DNA of 64,000 nucleotides from the NCBI RefSeq assembly GCF_004364975.1, contig NZ_SOBW01000008.1, forward strand, positions 1,238,610 to 1,302,609, in the 5' to 3' direction. This document shows positions 35,119-44,792 of this stretch, one piece after another. The DNA is from Gelidibacter sediminis (GTDB lineage Bacteria; Bacteroidota; Bacteroidia; Flavobacteriales; Flavobacteriaceae). Under the pieces are notes generated by a model that searched no databases, was not told the DNA's origin, and worked only from the letters and a program-made list of their open reading frames with translations. The stretch's first letter is position 1; every line of letters begins with the position of its first letter. The translations under genes and the position numbers were made by a program.

Positions 35119-35568
35119 CTATTTAACTTCCACTAAAGGAATTGCTAATAATGGAATTTGAAGTTCATCAATCAAATCTTTTTTCTTGTTTTCAGTGAAC
35201 AGTTCCAAAATCAAATTTCTCTTTTTATGACCCGCAACAATAAGGTCAATATTCTGCTCCTTAACAATCTTTTTTATAGACTTAACCATTGGCCCTTCAA
35301 TCAGGATACCTTCTGCCGGTATGTTATATTGAGTTACCACATCTAGTGCCAATTGCTTGATCAATTCGGCCGATTTCTGATTGTCTTCAGTTCGCTTGTC
35401 ATAAATAAATTGAGGTCCCGCTTCACGACTCAGTAAATCCGTAGGATTGGCCGCTGAAACATGGATGATCCATATCTTGCCATCTGTAAATTTGGCAAGT
35501 TGTACCGCATGCGTAATTAGTTGATTGGCATATTTTGGACGGTCTACGGCCACAAGTATATTTTTCAT
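35119..35568 (-). CDS. Universal stress protein UspA family
   Basis: 149 residues, one Usp domain. It begins MKNILVAVDRPKYANQL and has the ATP-binding-type end IDLIVAGHKKRN. The usual G-2x-G-9x-G-S/T motif is only partly kept (AGHKKRNLILELFTENKKKDLI), so nucleotide binding is uncertain. Usp proteins are cytoplasmic and induced by stress and growth arrest. It is monocistronic and convergent with the DsbA-like gene. Confidence 0.85.
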   Translation of the reverse strand: MKNILVAVDRPKYANQLITHAVQLAKFTDGKIWIIHVSAANPTDLLSREAGPQFIYDKRTEDNQKSAELIKQLALDVVTQYNIPAEGILIEGPMVKSIKKIVKEQNIDLIVAGHKKRNLILELFTENKKKDLIDELQIPLLAIPLVEVK

Positions 35569-35845
35569 AAAAATCTGGTTTTAGTAAATTTAATCAAAAT
35601 AAAACACATCCCTTTCAATAGGACTGTGTAATTTAAAGATTATAGCCAGCTTCATTACTAGTTGCAAACACTTCCCTAACTTGCCGTATTTGGTTTTATG
35701 GAGTAGTATAATTTTTATTTAAAGCAATTGAGGGTTTAGATTTTTAATATCTTTAAATCTCTGAAAGGCAGAATATCATATAATATACTATAAAACTCAG
35801 ATATCAACATCTTAACACGACCCTTCTAACCTTTAATTTGTAAAA

Positions 35846-36916
35846 GTGAATACTTTTGAAGTCATAACACTGGTTCTCAACCTCATCTTCTGCATTCCTA
35901 GCCTTGCCTCGCTAACGCGGTTTGACTATTGGTGGATTCGTGGATTTGATTTTCCTAGGGTACAAATTTCAATACTAATTTTTGTAAATATTGTATTGGC
36001 GCTCTTTGCCTACTCTTTTGATGAAACCTGGCATTTGATCATGTTGGGCGCACTGATTTTGAGTTTAATTTATCAGCTGCGCCTTATTTTTCCTTATACA
36101 ATTTTTGCTAAAAAGCAGGTCATACAATATACTGGTAATGCCAAGGGAAATGCTATTAGCATTCTAGTAAGCAACGTCCTGATGACCAATCGTGAGTACC
36201 ATAAACTAATCGGTTTAATTGAAGAAAAATCGCCAGATTTATTTTTAACCTTAGAGTCTGATAAAGGTTGGGAACGCGCTTTAGAACGATTTGAAAAAGA
36301 GTACAAATACACGGTAAAAGTTCCTCTAGATAACTTGTATGGAATGCATTTATACTCAAAATTTCCGTTGGCGGATATGAAAGTGCGCTATCTCATTAAA
36401 GACGATATTCCGTCCATTCACGGTTTTGTAAAATTAGAAAATGGGCATCGTGCAAAAATTCATTGCCTCCACCCCAGACCACCGAGCCCAACGGAAAGCA
36501 AGACCTCTACAAATAGAGATGCGGAAATTTTATTAGTGGGTCATGAAATGGAGGAGGATCCGAAGTTGACCTTGGTTTTTGGCGACCTAAACGATGTGGC
36601 GTGGTCTAGAACCACCAAGATATTTCAAAGAGTGAGCGGATTGATGGACCCGAGACGAGGCCGTGGTTTTTTTAATACTTTTAGTACCGAATATCGATTT
36701 TTAAGATGGCCATTGGACCACGTATTTCACTCAGATGATTTCACGCTCATGGAGATTGCACGAGAACGAGATATTGGTTCCGACCATTTCCCCATGTACA
36801 TAAAACTAAATTATTCTCCAGAAAAGAAAGATAAACAGGAAAAACTCAGTGTTAATGAGGAAGAAAAGAAATGGGCCAAAGAGAAAATAGATCAAGGCAA
36901 AAAGCATCCTCAGTAA
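35846..36916 (+). CDS. Endonuclease/exonuclease/phosphatase family protein with N-terminal membrane segments
   Basis: 356 residues. Start codon is GTG. Three hydrophobic segments cover the first 95 residues (VITLVLNLIFCIPSLASL, ISILIFVNIVLALFAY, LIMLGALILSLIYQL). The rest is the EEP fold: AISILVSNVLM, the aspartate in LVFGDLNDVAWS and the C-terminal SDHFPMYIKL histidine. Family members cut nucleic acids, phospholipids or phosphoinositides; here the membrane anchor places it at the inner membrane, probably facing outward. The C-terminus is lysine- and glutamate-rich. Substrate is unknown. Confidence 0.85.
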   Translation: MNTFEVITLVLNLIFCIPSLASLTRFDYWWIRGFDFPRVQISILIFVNIVLALFAYSFDETWHLIMLGALILSLIYQLRLIFPYTIFAKKQVIQYTGNAKGNAISILVSNVLMTNREYHKLIGLIEEKSPDLFLTLESDKGWERALERFEKEYKYTVKVPLDNLYGMHLYSKFPLADMKVRYLIKDDIPSIHGFVKLENGHRAKIHCLHPRPPSPTESKTSTNRDAEILLVGHEMEEDPKLTLVFGDLNDVAWSRTTKIFQRVSGLMDPRRGRGFFNTFSTEYRFLRWPLDHVFHSDDFTLMEIARERDIGSDHFPMYIKLNYSPEKKDKQEKLSVNEEEKKWAKEKIDQGKKHPQ

Positions 36917-37086
36917 TATGTCATAAGATCACTTCTATTTTAAAGTAAAAAAGTGTGTTTTCCTTTTAAAACCCATCTCAGTATGTCACTTAGAAAGTTA
37001 TACTCAATATTTAGTATATTGATTAACAAATAGCTGAATAGAGAATCTTCACCATATTTTATTATACTACTTTTAGATCAAAATAC

Positions 37087-38082
37087 GTGGCTATGTACTA
37101 CAGAAAAAGACATGGAAAAGGGTTTACTTATCAGGACAAAAATGGTAAGACCATTACAGACAAGGAGACCCGCAATTGGATAAAATCCCTTGTAATTCCG
37201 CCAGCATGGACCAATGTAGAAATATCAGAAAACAGAAAATCTGATTTATTGGTCACGGGTCGCGATGACAAAGACAGAAAACAATATATCTACCATCCAA
37301 AATATAGAGAACGGCAAAATTCCAAAAAGTTTGATCGTATTGTAGCATTTGCTGATCAATTGGAACATATGCGCAGAGTAACAGGCCAACATCTTAGAAA
37401 GCGAAAACTGAATAGAGAAAAAGTGATGGCCACAATGCTCAGGTTATTAGAATCGGCGTTTTTTAGACCAGGCTCTGAAACCTATTCCAAAGAAAACGCC
37501 ACTTATGGGTTAACGACCTTACGGCATAAACACCTCACTATAGATGGGGATGAAATTATATTCAAGTACAAAGGAAAATCTGGCCAAGAACAGGAAAAAC
37601 ACATCATTGATAAAAAGTTAGCTTCCATAGTACAGCAAATTGATGATATGCAGGGCTATGAAGTTTTTAAATACCTTGATGAAGATGACAACATTATAGA
37701 TGTTAAAAGTGATGACTTAAATGCCTATATACGCGAGGTCATGGGCGACGATTTTTCCGCCAAGGATTTTAGAACATGGGCGGGCACTATGATTGCCGCC
37801 ATTGCTTTGGACGAGTTGGGGGTCGTGGACAAAAAAGATCAGAAAGCATTAGATAAAAATATAAAAGAGGCCGTGAACCGGGTATCAGAACGCCTTGGCA
37901 ACACCCCTTCTGTAGCTAGAAGTTCCTACATCGATCCAAGAATAATTGAAGATTATACGCAAGGCCGCACCTTGCAATATTTTGAGACGGAAATCAACCG
38001 ATTACTTAAGAAAGCCGAAAACCTATCCAAAGAAGAAATTGGCGTGTTATGCATGCTGCGGAATCGTTTAAAACAGAAGTGA
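37087..38082 (+). CDS. DNA topoisomerase IB (poxvirus-like)
   Basis: 331 residues starting at GTG. It has the bacterial topoisomerase IB core: YRERQNSKKFDRIVAFA, HLRKRKLNREKVMATMLRLLE, ATYGLTTLRHKHL, FKYKGKSGQ, and FSAKDFRTWAGT with the catalytic arginine. The nucleophile is the tyrosine in VARSSYIDPRII. It relaxes supercoils by cleaving one strand through a 3'-phosphotyrosine. Length is as expected. It stands alone; upstream 170 bp and downstream 516 bp are non-coding. Confidence 0.9.
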   Translation: MAMYYRKRHGKGFTYQDKNGKTITDKETRNWIKSLVIPPAWTNVEISENRKSDLLVTGRDDKDRKQYIYHPKYRERQNSKKFDRIVAFADQLEHMRRVTGQHLRKRKLNREKVMATMLRLLESAFFRPGSETYSKENATYGLTTLRHKHLTIDGDEIIFKYKGKSGQEQEKHIIDKKLASIVQQIDDMQGYEVFKYLDEDDNIIDVKSDDLNAYIREVMGDDFSAKDFRTWAGTMIAAIALDELGVVDKKDQKALDKNIKEAVNRVSERLGNTPSVARSSYIDPRIIEDYTQGRTLQYFETEINRLLKKAENLSKEEIGVLCMLRNRLKQK

Positions 38083-38598
38083 TTGCTTACTACTCCTCGC
38101 TCCTTCTATCATCTCCAGAAAAACAATAGTTACAGACATTTGTACATGAATCTGATTCAATCCTCATTCAATCATCCGAAATAACATTCCCGAACCGCTA
38201 CACTCTCATCAATACGCCACCATCGCTAGGAGGCCTTTTAATTGTATATGGTATTTAAACCTCTAAAATACGACCTAATCATAATTAAATTCTTTCAACA
38301 CAACAATCAAAAACATAACATTTTTATTATATTTTAAATAAATTAAAATACATAACACCCATAAATGTGTTAAATTTGTTTCAATACAGTATTTTTAAAT
38401 AGAATAGTTTTTTGACAGGTTTGTGATTTCATGCCTTCCGTTCATATTATTAGTACTGTTTTTATGGGTTTAATATAACACCCTTACACTTATGTAAATT
38501 CCACTAAAAAATGAGCTTTAAGACTGATTCAATTTTTAATACGAATAAAAAAAGTTTCATTTAGCACCACTACACATTAACCCTTAAATATAGCACCT
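38083..38598 (+). promoter_or_regulatory. Long leader of the urease operon with possible promoter
   Basis: This 516-bp stretch is AT-rich and holds no coding sequence. A TAAATTTG element at 38371-38378 matches the TAnnTTTG -7 consensus, but no TTTG is at the -33 position. If used, it would give a leader of about 210 nt. No riboswitch or nickel-operator motif could be recognised by eye. Confidence 0.35.
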
Positions 38599-38901
38599 AT
38601 GCATTTAACAGCTAGAGAAACAGAGAAACTTCTCATCTTCATGGCGGGTGAACTCGCCGAAAAACGCAAAGCTCGAGGCCTGAAATTAAACTACCCAGAG
38701 TCCATCGCATTAATCAGCAACAGACTACAGGAAGCTGCACGAGATGGTAAATCCGTCGCCTCTTTAATGCAAGAAGGCGCCACGTATTTAACGCGCGATG
38801 ATGTTATGGAAGGCGTTCCTGAGATGATTCACGATGTACAAATTGAAGCAACATTCCCCGACGGCACCAAGCTGGTTACCGTCCACAATCCTATTCGTTA
38901 A
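38599..38901 (+). CDS. ureA: Urease subunit gamma
   Basis: 100 residues, full length. It starts [20 protein letters not shown] and ends [12 protein letters not shown], both family landmarks. The gamma, beta and alpha chains form the cytoplasmic nickel enzyme that hydrolyses urea to ammonia and carbamate. This is the first gene of an eight-gene cluster on the plus strand. The three structural chains are separate genes, as in most non-Helicobacter bacteria. Confidence 0.97.
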   Translation: MHLTARETEKLLIFMAGELAEKRKARGLKLNYPESIALISNRLQEAARDGKSVASLMQEGATYLTRDDVMEGVPEMIHDVQIEATFPDGTKLVTVHNPIR

Positions 38902-38917
38902 CCTTAAATTACAAACT

Positions 38918-39292
38918 ATGATACCAGGTGAATATAAATTGAAGAAAGAAGATATTGTATGCAATCCCTTCCGAAAAGCTATCAAATTAAAGGTTATCAA
39001 TAAGGGCGATAGACCGATTCAGGTTGGATCCCACTACCACTTTTTTGAAGTGAATAGAGAGATGGAATTCGATCGTGAAAAGACGTTTGGCTACCGTTTG
39101 AATATCCCATCAGGAACAGCCGTTCGTTTTGAACCGGGAGAAGCAACCAAAATAGAACTTATCAGTTTAGGCGGAAAACGCAACTCCTTCGGACTGAATA
39201 ATCTCGCTATTGGGGACACCATGAATCCTCAAAATTTAAAAAGAGCAATGCTAAATGTAGAACGTGAATCCTTCAAAAACAAAAAGTCATGA
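38918..39292 (+). CDS. ureB: Urease subunit beta
   Basis: 124 residues from the ATG at 38918, 16 bp after ureA. The start [12 protein letters not shown] and the conserved [19 protein letters not shown] and [17 protein letters not shown] are diagnostic. A longer open frame begins upstream inside ureA, but homology starts at this ATG. The beta chain packs against the alpha chain near the active-site flap. The stop overlaps the ureC start by four bases (ATGA). Confidence 0.97.
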   Translation: MIPGEYKLKKEDIVCNPFRKAIKLKVINKGDRPIQVGSHYHFFEVNREMEFDREKTFGYRLNIPSGTAVRFEPGEATKIELISLGGKRNSFGLNNLAIGDTMNPQNLKRAMLNVERESFKNKKS

Positions 39293-41010
39293 GTTTTAAA
39301 ATCGACAGAATTAAGTATGCCAATATGTACGGACCAACCCTTGGCGATAAAATAAGATTGGGAGACACTGAACTTTTTATTGAAATAGAAAAGGACTATA
39401 CTTTTTACGGTGAGGAAAATAAATTTGGTGGCGGAAAAACGGTTCGTGATGGCATGGCGCAATCTAGTACAGCCACTCGTGATAGTGGTGTTTTGGATTT
39501 AGTGATTTTAAATTGCATTGTTTTAGACCACTGGGGAATTGTTAAAGGGGATATTGGTATTAAGGATGGCAAAATAGTGGGTGTTGGAAAGGCTGGAAAC
39601 CCAGACACCATGGAAAATGTGGATCCAAACATGATTATTGGCGCTTCGACTGAAGTACATGCTGGTGAAAATCTTATCGCGACGCCTGGAGGAATAGATA
39701 CACACATCCATTTTCTTTCTCCTCAACAAATTGAACACGCGCTTTTTAGCGGAATTACCACAATGATTGGTGGCGGAACAGGGCCTTTTGACGGTACCAA
39801 CGCGACCACAGTAACCCCTGGCGCTTGGAATATAGAACGTATGCTTCAAGCCACTGATAATTTACCTATGAATTTAGGGTTCTTCGGAAAAGGAAACTGT
39901 TCATTTTTAGCACCTTTAAAAGAACAGGTGGAAGCTGGTGTTTTAGGATTGAAAGTGCATGAAGATTGGGGAGCCACACCATCGGTCATTCACGCGTCGT
40001 TACAAGTGGCAGATGAATATGATATTCAAATTGCTTTACATTCTGATACTTTAAATGAAGCAGGATTTTTAGAAGATACTATGGATGCCATAAACGGAAG
40101 AACCATCCACACCTTCCATACAGAGGGCGCTGGTGGTGGCCACGCTCCAGATATTATTAAAGCAGCGATGTATCCGAATGTGTTGCCAGCCTCTACAAAT
40201 CCGACACGACCTTTTACCAAAAACACTATTGATGAGCATTTGGATATGCTGATGGTGTGTCATCATTTAAGTAAAAACATTCCTGAGGATGTCGCTTTTG
40301 CCGATTCTAGAATTAGACCAGAAACCATTGCTGCTGAAGACCGACTTCATGACATGGGCGTTTTTAGTATTATGAGTTCCGACTCCCAAGCTATGGGACG
40401 TGTGGGTGAAACCATTTCAAGAACCTGGCAAACAGCGCATAAAAACAAGATTCAACAAGGATTTTTAGAAGAGGACAAAAAGATGAAGGCGGATAATTTT
40501 CGTGCAAAACGTTATGTGGCTAAATACACCATCAATCCAGCAATTGCTCACGGTATTTCGCAACACGTTGGGTCTATTGAACCTGGTAAAATGGCCGATT
40601 TTGTATTGTGGAAACCTGCCTTGTTCGGAGCAAAACCAGAAATGATTGTTAAAGGAGGCATGGCAATTGCCAGTAAAATGGGAGATCCAAACGGGTCAAT
40701 CCCTACGCCGCAACCTATTATGATGCGCCCGATGTTTGGCGCGCTAGGAGCTGCAGTGCATAAAACCTGTGCCACTTTCGTATCTAAAGCCGCAATGAAC
40801 AATAATATTAAAGAAAAATACGGACTCAAAAAACAACTATTCGCTGTTACCAATTGCAGAAGTATTTCTAAAAAGGATTTAATCCATAACGATAAAACTC
40901 CTTTAATAGAAGTCAATCCAGAAACATACGAAGTAAAAGTAGATGGCGTAAAAGTAACCTGCGACCCTATTGATGTGGTGCCTTTAGCACAACGTTATTT
41001 TTTATTTTAG
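39289..41010 (+). CDS. ureC: Urease subunit alpha (catalytic)
   Basis: 573 residues, full length. Nickel ligands are visible: the HIHFLSP histidines, the carbamylated lysine in [13 protein letters not shown], and [16 protein letters not shown]. The flap region VCHHLS and the C-terminal LAQRYFLF also match. All catalytic features appear intact, so urease should be functional once nickel is inserted by UreEFGD, which are encoded next. Confidence 0.98.
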   Translation: MSFKIDRIKYANMYGPTLGDKIRLGDTELFIEIEKDYTFYGEENKFGGGKTVRDGMAQSSTATRDSGVLDLVILNCIVLDHWGIVKGDIGIKDGKIVGVGKAGNPDTMENVDPNMIIGASTEVHAGENLIATPGGIDTHIHFLSPQQIEHALFSGITTMIGGGTGPFDGTNATTVTPGAWNIERMLQATDNLPMNLGFFGKGNCSFLAPLKEQVEAGVLGLKVHEDWGATPSVIHASLQVADEYDIQIALHSDTLNEAGFLEDTMDAINGRTIHTFHTEGAGGGHAPDIIKAAMYPNVLPASTNPTRPFTKNTIDEHLDMLMVCHHLSKNIPEDVAFADSRIRPETIAAEDRLHDMGVFSIMSSDSQAMGRVGETISRTWQTAHKNKIQQGFLEEDKKMKADNFRAKRYVAKYTINPAIAHGISQHVGSIEPGKMADFVLWKPALFGAKPEMIVKGGMAIASKMGDPNGSIPTPQPIMMRPMFGALGAAVHKTCATFVSKAAMNNNIKEKYGLKKQLFAVTNCRSISKKDLIHNDKTPLIEVNPETYEVKVDGVKVTCDPIDVVPLAQRYFLF

Positions 41011-41077
41011 TAGGAATTTAAAGCTACGCAACGTCGTATAAACGTTGCGTATTTTTATTTTAAAACGAAATGCTCAT

Positions 41078-41581
41078 ATGCTTTGTAAAGAAGTTATTGG
41101 AAACATAGAATCTTATCCCATAGGAAACAAAACGGTAGACACACTACATCTGGAATGGTTTGAAATGACCAAACGCATTATGCGAAAAAGAACAGAACAT
41201 GGTCGTGAGGTGGCGGTGAAATTCCTAAAGGAAGGACAGCGCCTTCACCAAGGAGATATTCTTTTGGAGGATGAGACAAGTGTAGTAGTTGTTGATGTAT
41301 TGCCTTGTGATAGTATTCAGGTAACACCAAGAAATATTGTGGAAATGGGAACGGTTTGTTACGAAATAGGAAACAAACACTTGCCGATTTTTATTCAAGA
41401 GGAGAAAGTTTTGGTGCCTTACGAAAAACCTTTGGAGCGCCTGTTGGAAGCGACAGGTTATATCGTAGAGAAAAGACATTGCAAACTGTTGAACATGTTA
41501 AAAGCTAACGTTGGCCATTCGCATGCACGTGATACACCTTCTTTATTCTCAAGAATTTTAGACCTCACCACAAAACAATAA
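41078..41581 (+). CDS. ureE: Urease accessory protein UreE, nickel-binding chaperone
   Basis: 167 residues from the ATG at 41078. A longer frame starts at TTG 41045 but has no similarity. The body matches UreE (peptide-binding N-terminal domain; metal site around GNKHLPIF and the C-terminal domain). The C-terminus (GHSHARDTPSLF) has two histidines but no long His-rich tail like that of Klebsiella UreE. UreE delivers nickel to the UreDFG complex. The ureE stop (TAA) shares its last base with the ATG of ureF. Confidence 0.95.
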   Translation: MLCKEVIGNIESYPIGNKTVDTLHLEWFEMTKRIMRKRTEHGREVAVKFLKEGQRLHQGDILLEDETSVVVVDVLPCDSIQVTPRNIVEMGTVCYEIGNKHLPIFIQEEKVLVPYEKPLERLLEATGYIVEKRHCKLLNMLKANVGHSHARDTPSLFSRILDLTTKQ

Positions 41582-42285
41582 TGAATATGACACACAACAA
41601 ACAAAGGGTTTTATTGGAGTTACTGCATATTTCAGATCCGACGTTGCCAATTGGTGGCTATTCGCATTCCAACGGATTGGAAACTTATATCCAGCAAAAA
41701 GTGGTGAAGGATGTGGATACTACGCGCGAATTTGTAGAAAACATGCTCATTTATAATTACAAGTACAATGATGGGCTTTTTGTCCGTGATGCTTTTAAAT
41801 ACGGAACAGAACAAAATCTAGAAGCACTTTTAGAATTGGATAACGAGTCGCACGCCTTAAAAACACCTATGGAAGTCCGTGATGGCAGTTCAAAATTAGG
41901 CATGCGATTGCTTAAAATTTACGTGCGTCTACATGATTATGAATTGATGCATTCCTTTTTCGAAAAAGTGAAAAACAAAGAAACCCCTGGGCACTATGCA
42001 ATAGTTTTCGGAATGATTACCGCCCTTTTAGGTGCTGAAATCAAATCGGTATTGAGTGCATTTTATTACAACGCCGCGGTTAATATGGTGACCAATAGTG
42101 TAAAAATGGTCCCCTTGGGGCAAATGGACGGACAGGAAATTTTGTACAACATGCACGATTTAATTGCCACCCTTGTGGACGACACCTTAACCTTAGACGA
42201 AGAGATGCGCGGCTTATGCAACCCAGCATTCGACATCAGATGTATGCAACACGAAACCTTGTACTCAAGACTCTATATGTCCTAA
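41581..42285 (+). CDS. ureF: Urease accessory protein UreF
   Basis: 234 residues. LHISDPTLPIGGYSHSNGLETYIQ near the N-terminus is the family signature (split here by eye as SDPTLPIGGYSHSNGLE). All-helical. UreF regulates the UreG GTPase within the UreDFG activation complex. The gene overlaps ureE by one base. A 113-bp spacer with a short repeat follows before ureG. Confidence 0.95.
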   Translation: MNMTHNKQRVLLELLHISDPTLPIGGYSHSNGLETYIQQKVVKDVDTTREFVENMLIYNYKYNDGLFVRDAFKYGTEQNLEALLELDNESHALKTPMEVRDGSSKLGMRLLKIYVRLHDYELMHSFFEKVKNKETPGHYAIVFGMITALLGAEIKSVLSAFYYNAAVNMVTNSVKMVPLGQMDGQEILYNMHDLIATLVDDTLTLDEEMRGLCNPAFDIRCMQHETLYSRLYMS

Positions 42286-42292
42286 AATAGTC

Positions 42293-42333
42293 GTTAGGTG
42301 TTAGGGATTAGGGATTAGGTATGAGGAATGAGG
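42293..42333 (+). repeat. Short TTAGGG/GATTAGG-like repeat between ureF and ureG
   Basis: A run of GTTAGG, GTTAGGG, ATTAGGG, ATTAGG, then ATGAGG units lies in the only sizeable gap of the urease operon. It contains several GG and GGG tracts. A similar GATTTAC triplet lies at 59400. Such mini-repeats are common in flavobacterial spacers. Confidence 0.55.
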
Positions 42334-42398
42334 TCAAGATTTAAGAAGTATAACTATTTACAAAATGGATTTTTAAGTAAATAAAAACAAAATATAAA

Positions 42399-43040
42399 AT
42401 GTCAGAGAGATCATATATAAAAATAGGCGTTGCCGGACCTGTAGGTTCAGGGAAAACAGCTTTAATTGAAAAATTATCCCATAAAATTGCTAAACACTAT
42501 AGTATTGGCGTTATCACCAATGATATTTATACCAAGGAAGATGCGGAATACTTAACGAAAAATTCCTTATTACCTGCCGATCGTATTATTGGCGTGGAAA
42601 CGGGTGGCTGCCCGCATACAGCTATACGGGAAGATGCAAGTATGAATTTAGAGGCTGTAGATGAGATGATCAACCGTCACCCAGAAATTGAAATTGTTTT
42701 TATCGAAAGCGGCGGAGATAACCTATCGGCAACCTTTAGTCCAGATTTAGCAGATGTCACCATTTTTGTGATCTCAGTGGCTGAAGGCGAGAAAATTCCA
42801 CGAAAAGGAGGCCCAGGAATTACACGCTCCGATTTATTGGTCATCAATAAAACGGATTTAGCACCATATGTTAACGCGGATCTCGAAGTAATGCGCGCCG
42901 ACTCTAGCAGAATGCGTCAAGGGACACCTTTCGTCTTTACCGATTTGATGCGAGGCGACGGATTAGAAGATGTCATCAATTGGATTAAAAAATACGCCTT
43001 AATTGAAGAAGAAGCTCCAGAACCAGCATTACAATATTAA
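42399..43040 (+). CDS. ureG: Urease accessory GTPase UreG
   Basis: 213 residues. P-loop [17 protein letters not shown], the metal-site [13 protein letters not shown] (Cys-Pro-His) and [17 protein letters not shown] are intact. GTP hydrolysis by UreG powers nickel transfer into UreC. It lies 113 bp after ureF and 3 bp before ureD. Confidence 0.97.
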   Translation: MSERSYIKIGVAGPVGSGKTALIEKLSHKIAKHYSIGVITNDIYTKEDAEYLTKNSLLPADRIIGVETGGCPHTAIREDASMNLEAVDEMINRHPEIEIVFIESGGDNLSATFSPDLADVTIFVISVAEGEKIPRKGGPGITRSDLLVINKTDLAPYVNADLEVMRADSSRMRQGTPFVFTDLMRGDGLEDVINWIKKYALIEEEAPEPALQY

Positions 43041-43043
43041 GGT

Positions 43044-43859
43044 ATGGGGCAATACAGTATTGAAACCGGCTTGTACCAAGAGCGCACCATTTTAAAGGAC
43101 ACCTATTTTACGCCGCCGTTTAACGTGGTTGAAATACGTGAGGATAAAACCAACCCTTTAATGGAAGTGATGATTATGAGCTCTTCACCAGGCTTTTTTA
43201 ATCTAGATGATTATAAAATTGAAATAAACGTTAAGACCAATACCTTGCTAAATCTACAAACACAATCCTACCAACGGGTGTATGACACGCCTGATGGCGC
43301 GCGGCAGGAAATGAAGGTAATTATTGAAGAAGATGCTTACTTCAGTCATGTGCCACATCCTTCCGTACCGCATAAAGGTGCTATTTTTGAAAGTAAAAAC
43401 AACATCAATCTCGCTAAAAACAGTGTACTTATTTGGGGGGAAATATTGGCCTGTGGCCGAAAGCTTAATGGCGAATCCTTCGCTTTTACAAAATATAGCA
43501 GTCTGACGGAAATTTATCGCGAAGGCAAATTATTTTATAAAGACAACTTATACCTGAAACCATCTGCCGTAGATTTTAAGACCCTTGGACAATATGAAAC
43601 GTTCACCTACCAAGCCAATTTTGTAAGTATTGATCCCTTTCATTCAGCAAAAGACCGGATGGCCTTTATATCCACAGTGTTGGCCGAGGAAGAAGATATT
43701 CTATTTGGAGTCTCACAACTTTCAGAAGATGCTTGTGCTTTAAGAGTTTTGGGCAATTCCGGAGAACAGCTTTTTTCAGCCTTAAAAAAAATTCAAAAAC
43801 AATTAGATAAACACGCAAACGCTCTACGCAAAAAGGAAATAGAGCTCAAGTTAGTATAA
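43044..43859 (+). CDS. ureD: Urease accessory protein UreD/UreH
   Basis: 271 residues. The pattern NLQTQSYQRVYDTPDG, PHPSVPHKGAIFESKNNI and WGEILACGRKLNGE is the UreD family. UreD binds the urease apoprotein and recruits UreF and UreG. The gene order with ureD near the end instead of first is common in Bacteroidetes and differs from the enterobacterial ureDABCEFG. Only 2 bp separate it from the next gene. Confidence 0.95.
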   Translation: MGQYSIETGLYQERTILKDTYFTPPFNVVEIREDKTNPLMEVMIMSSSPGFFNLDDYKIEINVKTNTLLNLQTQSYQRVYDTPDGARQEMKVIIEEDAYFSHVPHPSVPHKGAIFESKNNINLAKNSVLIWGEILACGRKLNGESFAFTKYSSLTEIYREGKLFYKDNLYLKPSAVDFKTLGQYETFTYQANFVSIDPFHSAKDRMAFISTVLAEEEDILFGVSQLSEDACALRVLGNSGEQLFSALKKIQKQLDKHANALRKKEIELKLV

Positions 43860-43861
43860 GA

Positions 43862-44566
43862 ATGGAATCAGAATTAAATGTATTATTAATGGCCGCTATA
43901 TCCATTAGCGTGCTTCACACCTTAACAGGACCAGATCATTACATCCCTTTTATAGCTATAGGAAAAGCGAAGAACTGGAGCCTCAGACGCACTATTTTTT
44001 GGACCGTCATTTGTGGTACTGGCCATGTCATGAGTTCCGTTTTCTTGGCTTTGGGAGGTGTGGCACTAGGATTTTCATTAAACAAACTGACCTGGTTTGA
44101 AGAAGTAAGAGGCGGTTGGGCTGCCTGGGCATTATTCCTATTTGGGATTGTCTTTCTATTAATTGGATTGTTTCAAGTCTACAGAAACAAAAAACACAAA
44201 CATTTCGACGTGTATGATAGTGGCGATGTGTATGTATATGAGCACAAACACGGTCAGGGACCTGTAATGCCCACAGAACGACGCAAAGTTACGCCATGGG
44301 TCATGTTTATCATATTTTTATTAGGCCCTTGTGAACCTATGATTCCGCTTTTAACCTATCCCGCCATTATGGATTCGACTTATGGGATATATCTCATAAC
44401 AGGAGTCTTCTTATTTTTTACTTTAGCAATGATGGTACTGATGGTGGTATTGGGACATTATGGATTTAAATTGATAAAAACCGATGCCTTAGAGAAATAT
44501 ATGACCGCTATTGCTGGTGGTACGATTGCCATCTGTGGTGCAGGAATGATTTTCTTGGGCTGGTAG
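43862..44566 (+). CDS. UreH-like membrane protein, putative nickel permease
   Basis: 234 residues, about six membrane segments. The N-terminal helix has HTLTGPDHYIPFIAIGKAKNW, close to the HX4DH motif of nickel/cobalt permeases; GTGHVMSS follows in the next helix and LLGPCEPMIPLLTYPA later on. The C-terminal half carries further helices. It is the last gene of the urease operon, so supply of nickel for the enzyme is the obvious role. This rests on motif and context; a sulfite-exporter-like relative is possible. Confidence 0.8.
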   Translation: MESELNVLLMAAISISVLHTLTGPDHYIPFIAIGKAKNWSLRRTIFWTVICGTGHVMSSVFLALGGVALGFSLNKLTWFEEVRGGWAAWALFLFGIVFLLIGLFQVYRNKKHKHFDVYDSGDVYVYEHKHGQGPVMPTERRKVTPWVMFIIFLLGPCEPMIPLLTYPAIMDSTYGIYLITGVFLFFTLAMMVLMVVLGHYGFKLIKTDALEKYMTAIAGGTIAICGAGMIFLGW

Positions 44567-44585
44567 CTTCATTAAAACAATAATA

Positions 44586-44610
44586 CCCCGGTTAGACCGA
44601 GGTTTTATTT
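44586..44610 (+). terminator. Degraded terminator of the urease operon
   Basis: CCCCGGT-TAG-ACCGAGG with one mismatch is followed by TTTTATTT on the plus strand, 20 bp past the last urease-cluster stop. It is also a decayed copy of the terminator behind the aldehyde dehydrogenase. Confidence 0.55.
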
Positions 44611-44631
44611 AAATATTGATTGCTATTAATC

Positions 44632-44792
44632 AATTAGAAGAATCCCGTAGGTTTCTTATCGTAAGAGATCAACATGTTTTTTACAACACGGCAATGATCT
44701 AATGCCATTTTGTGGTTTTTACGACCAACCTAAACTGTAAGGCGTTTTGTTTGAGATGGCAATCGCTTCGTCAGTCCAACTGAATGTTGTAA
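44632..44792 (-). pseudogene. Truncated duplicate of the aldehyde dehydrogenase 3' end
   Basis: 44632-44728 repeats almost base for base the last 95 bases of the intact aldehyde dehydrogenase gene (46763-46857), including GTTTCTTATCGTAAGAGATC. After a junction near 44733 it continues with a copy of 46993-47055 (GTAAGGCGTTTTGTTTGAGATGGC against GTAAGGCGTATCGTTTGCGATGGC). About 135 bp of the gene are missing between the two parts. The fragment encodes no usable protein. It ends at the 3' end of the histidine kinase gene. Confidence 0.85.

Noticed and set aside
39405..39707. Long minus-strand frames inside ureC (also 39523-39849 and 40548-40916)
   Set aside because: They are shadow frames of the strongly conserved ureC gene, with no start or similarity of their own.
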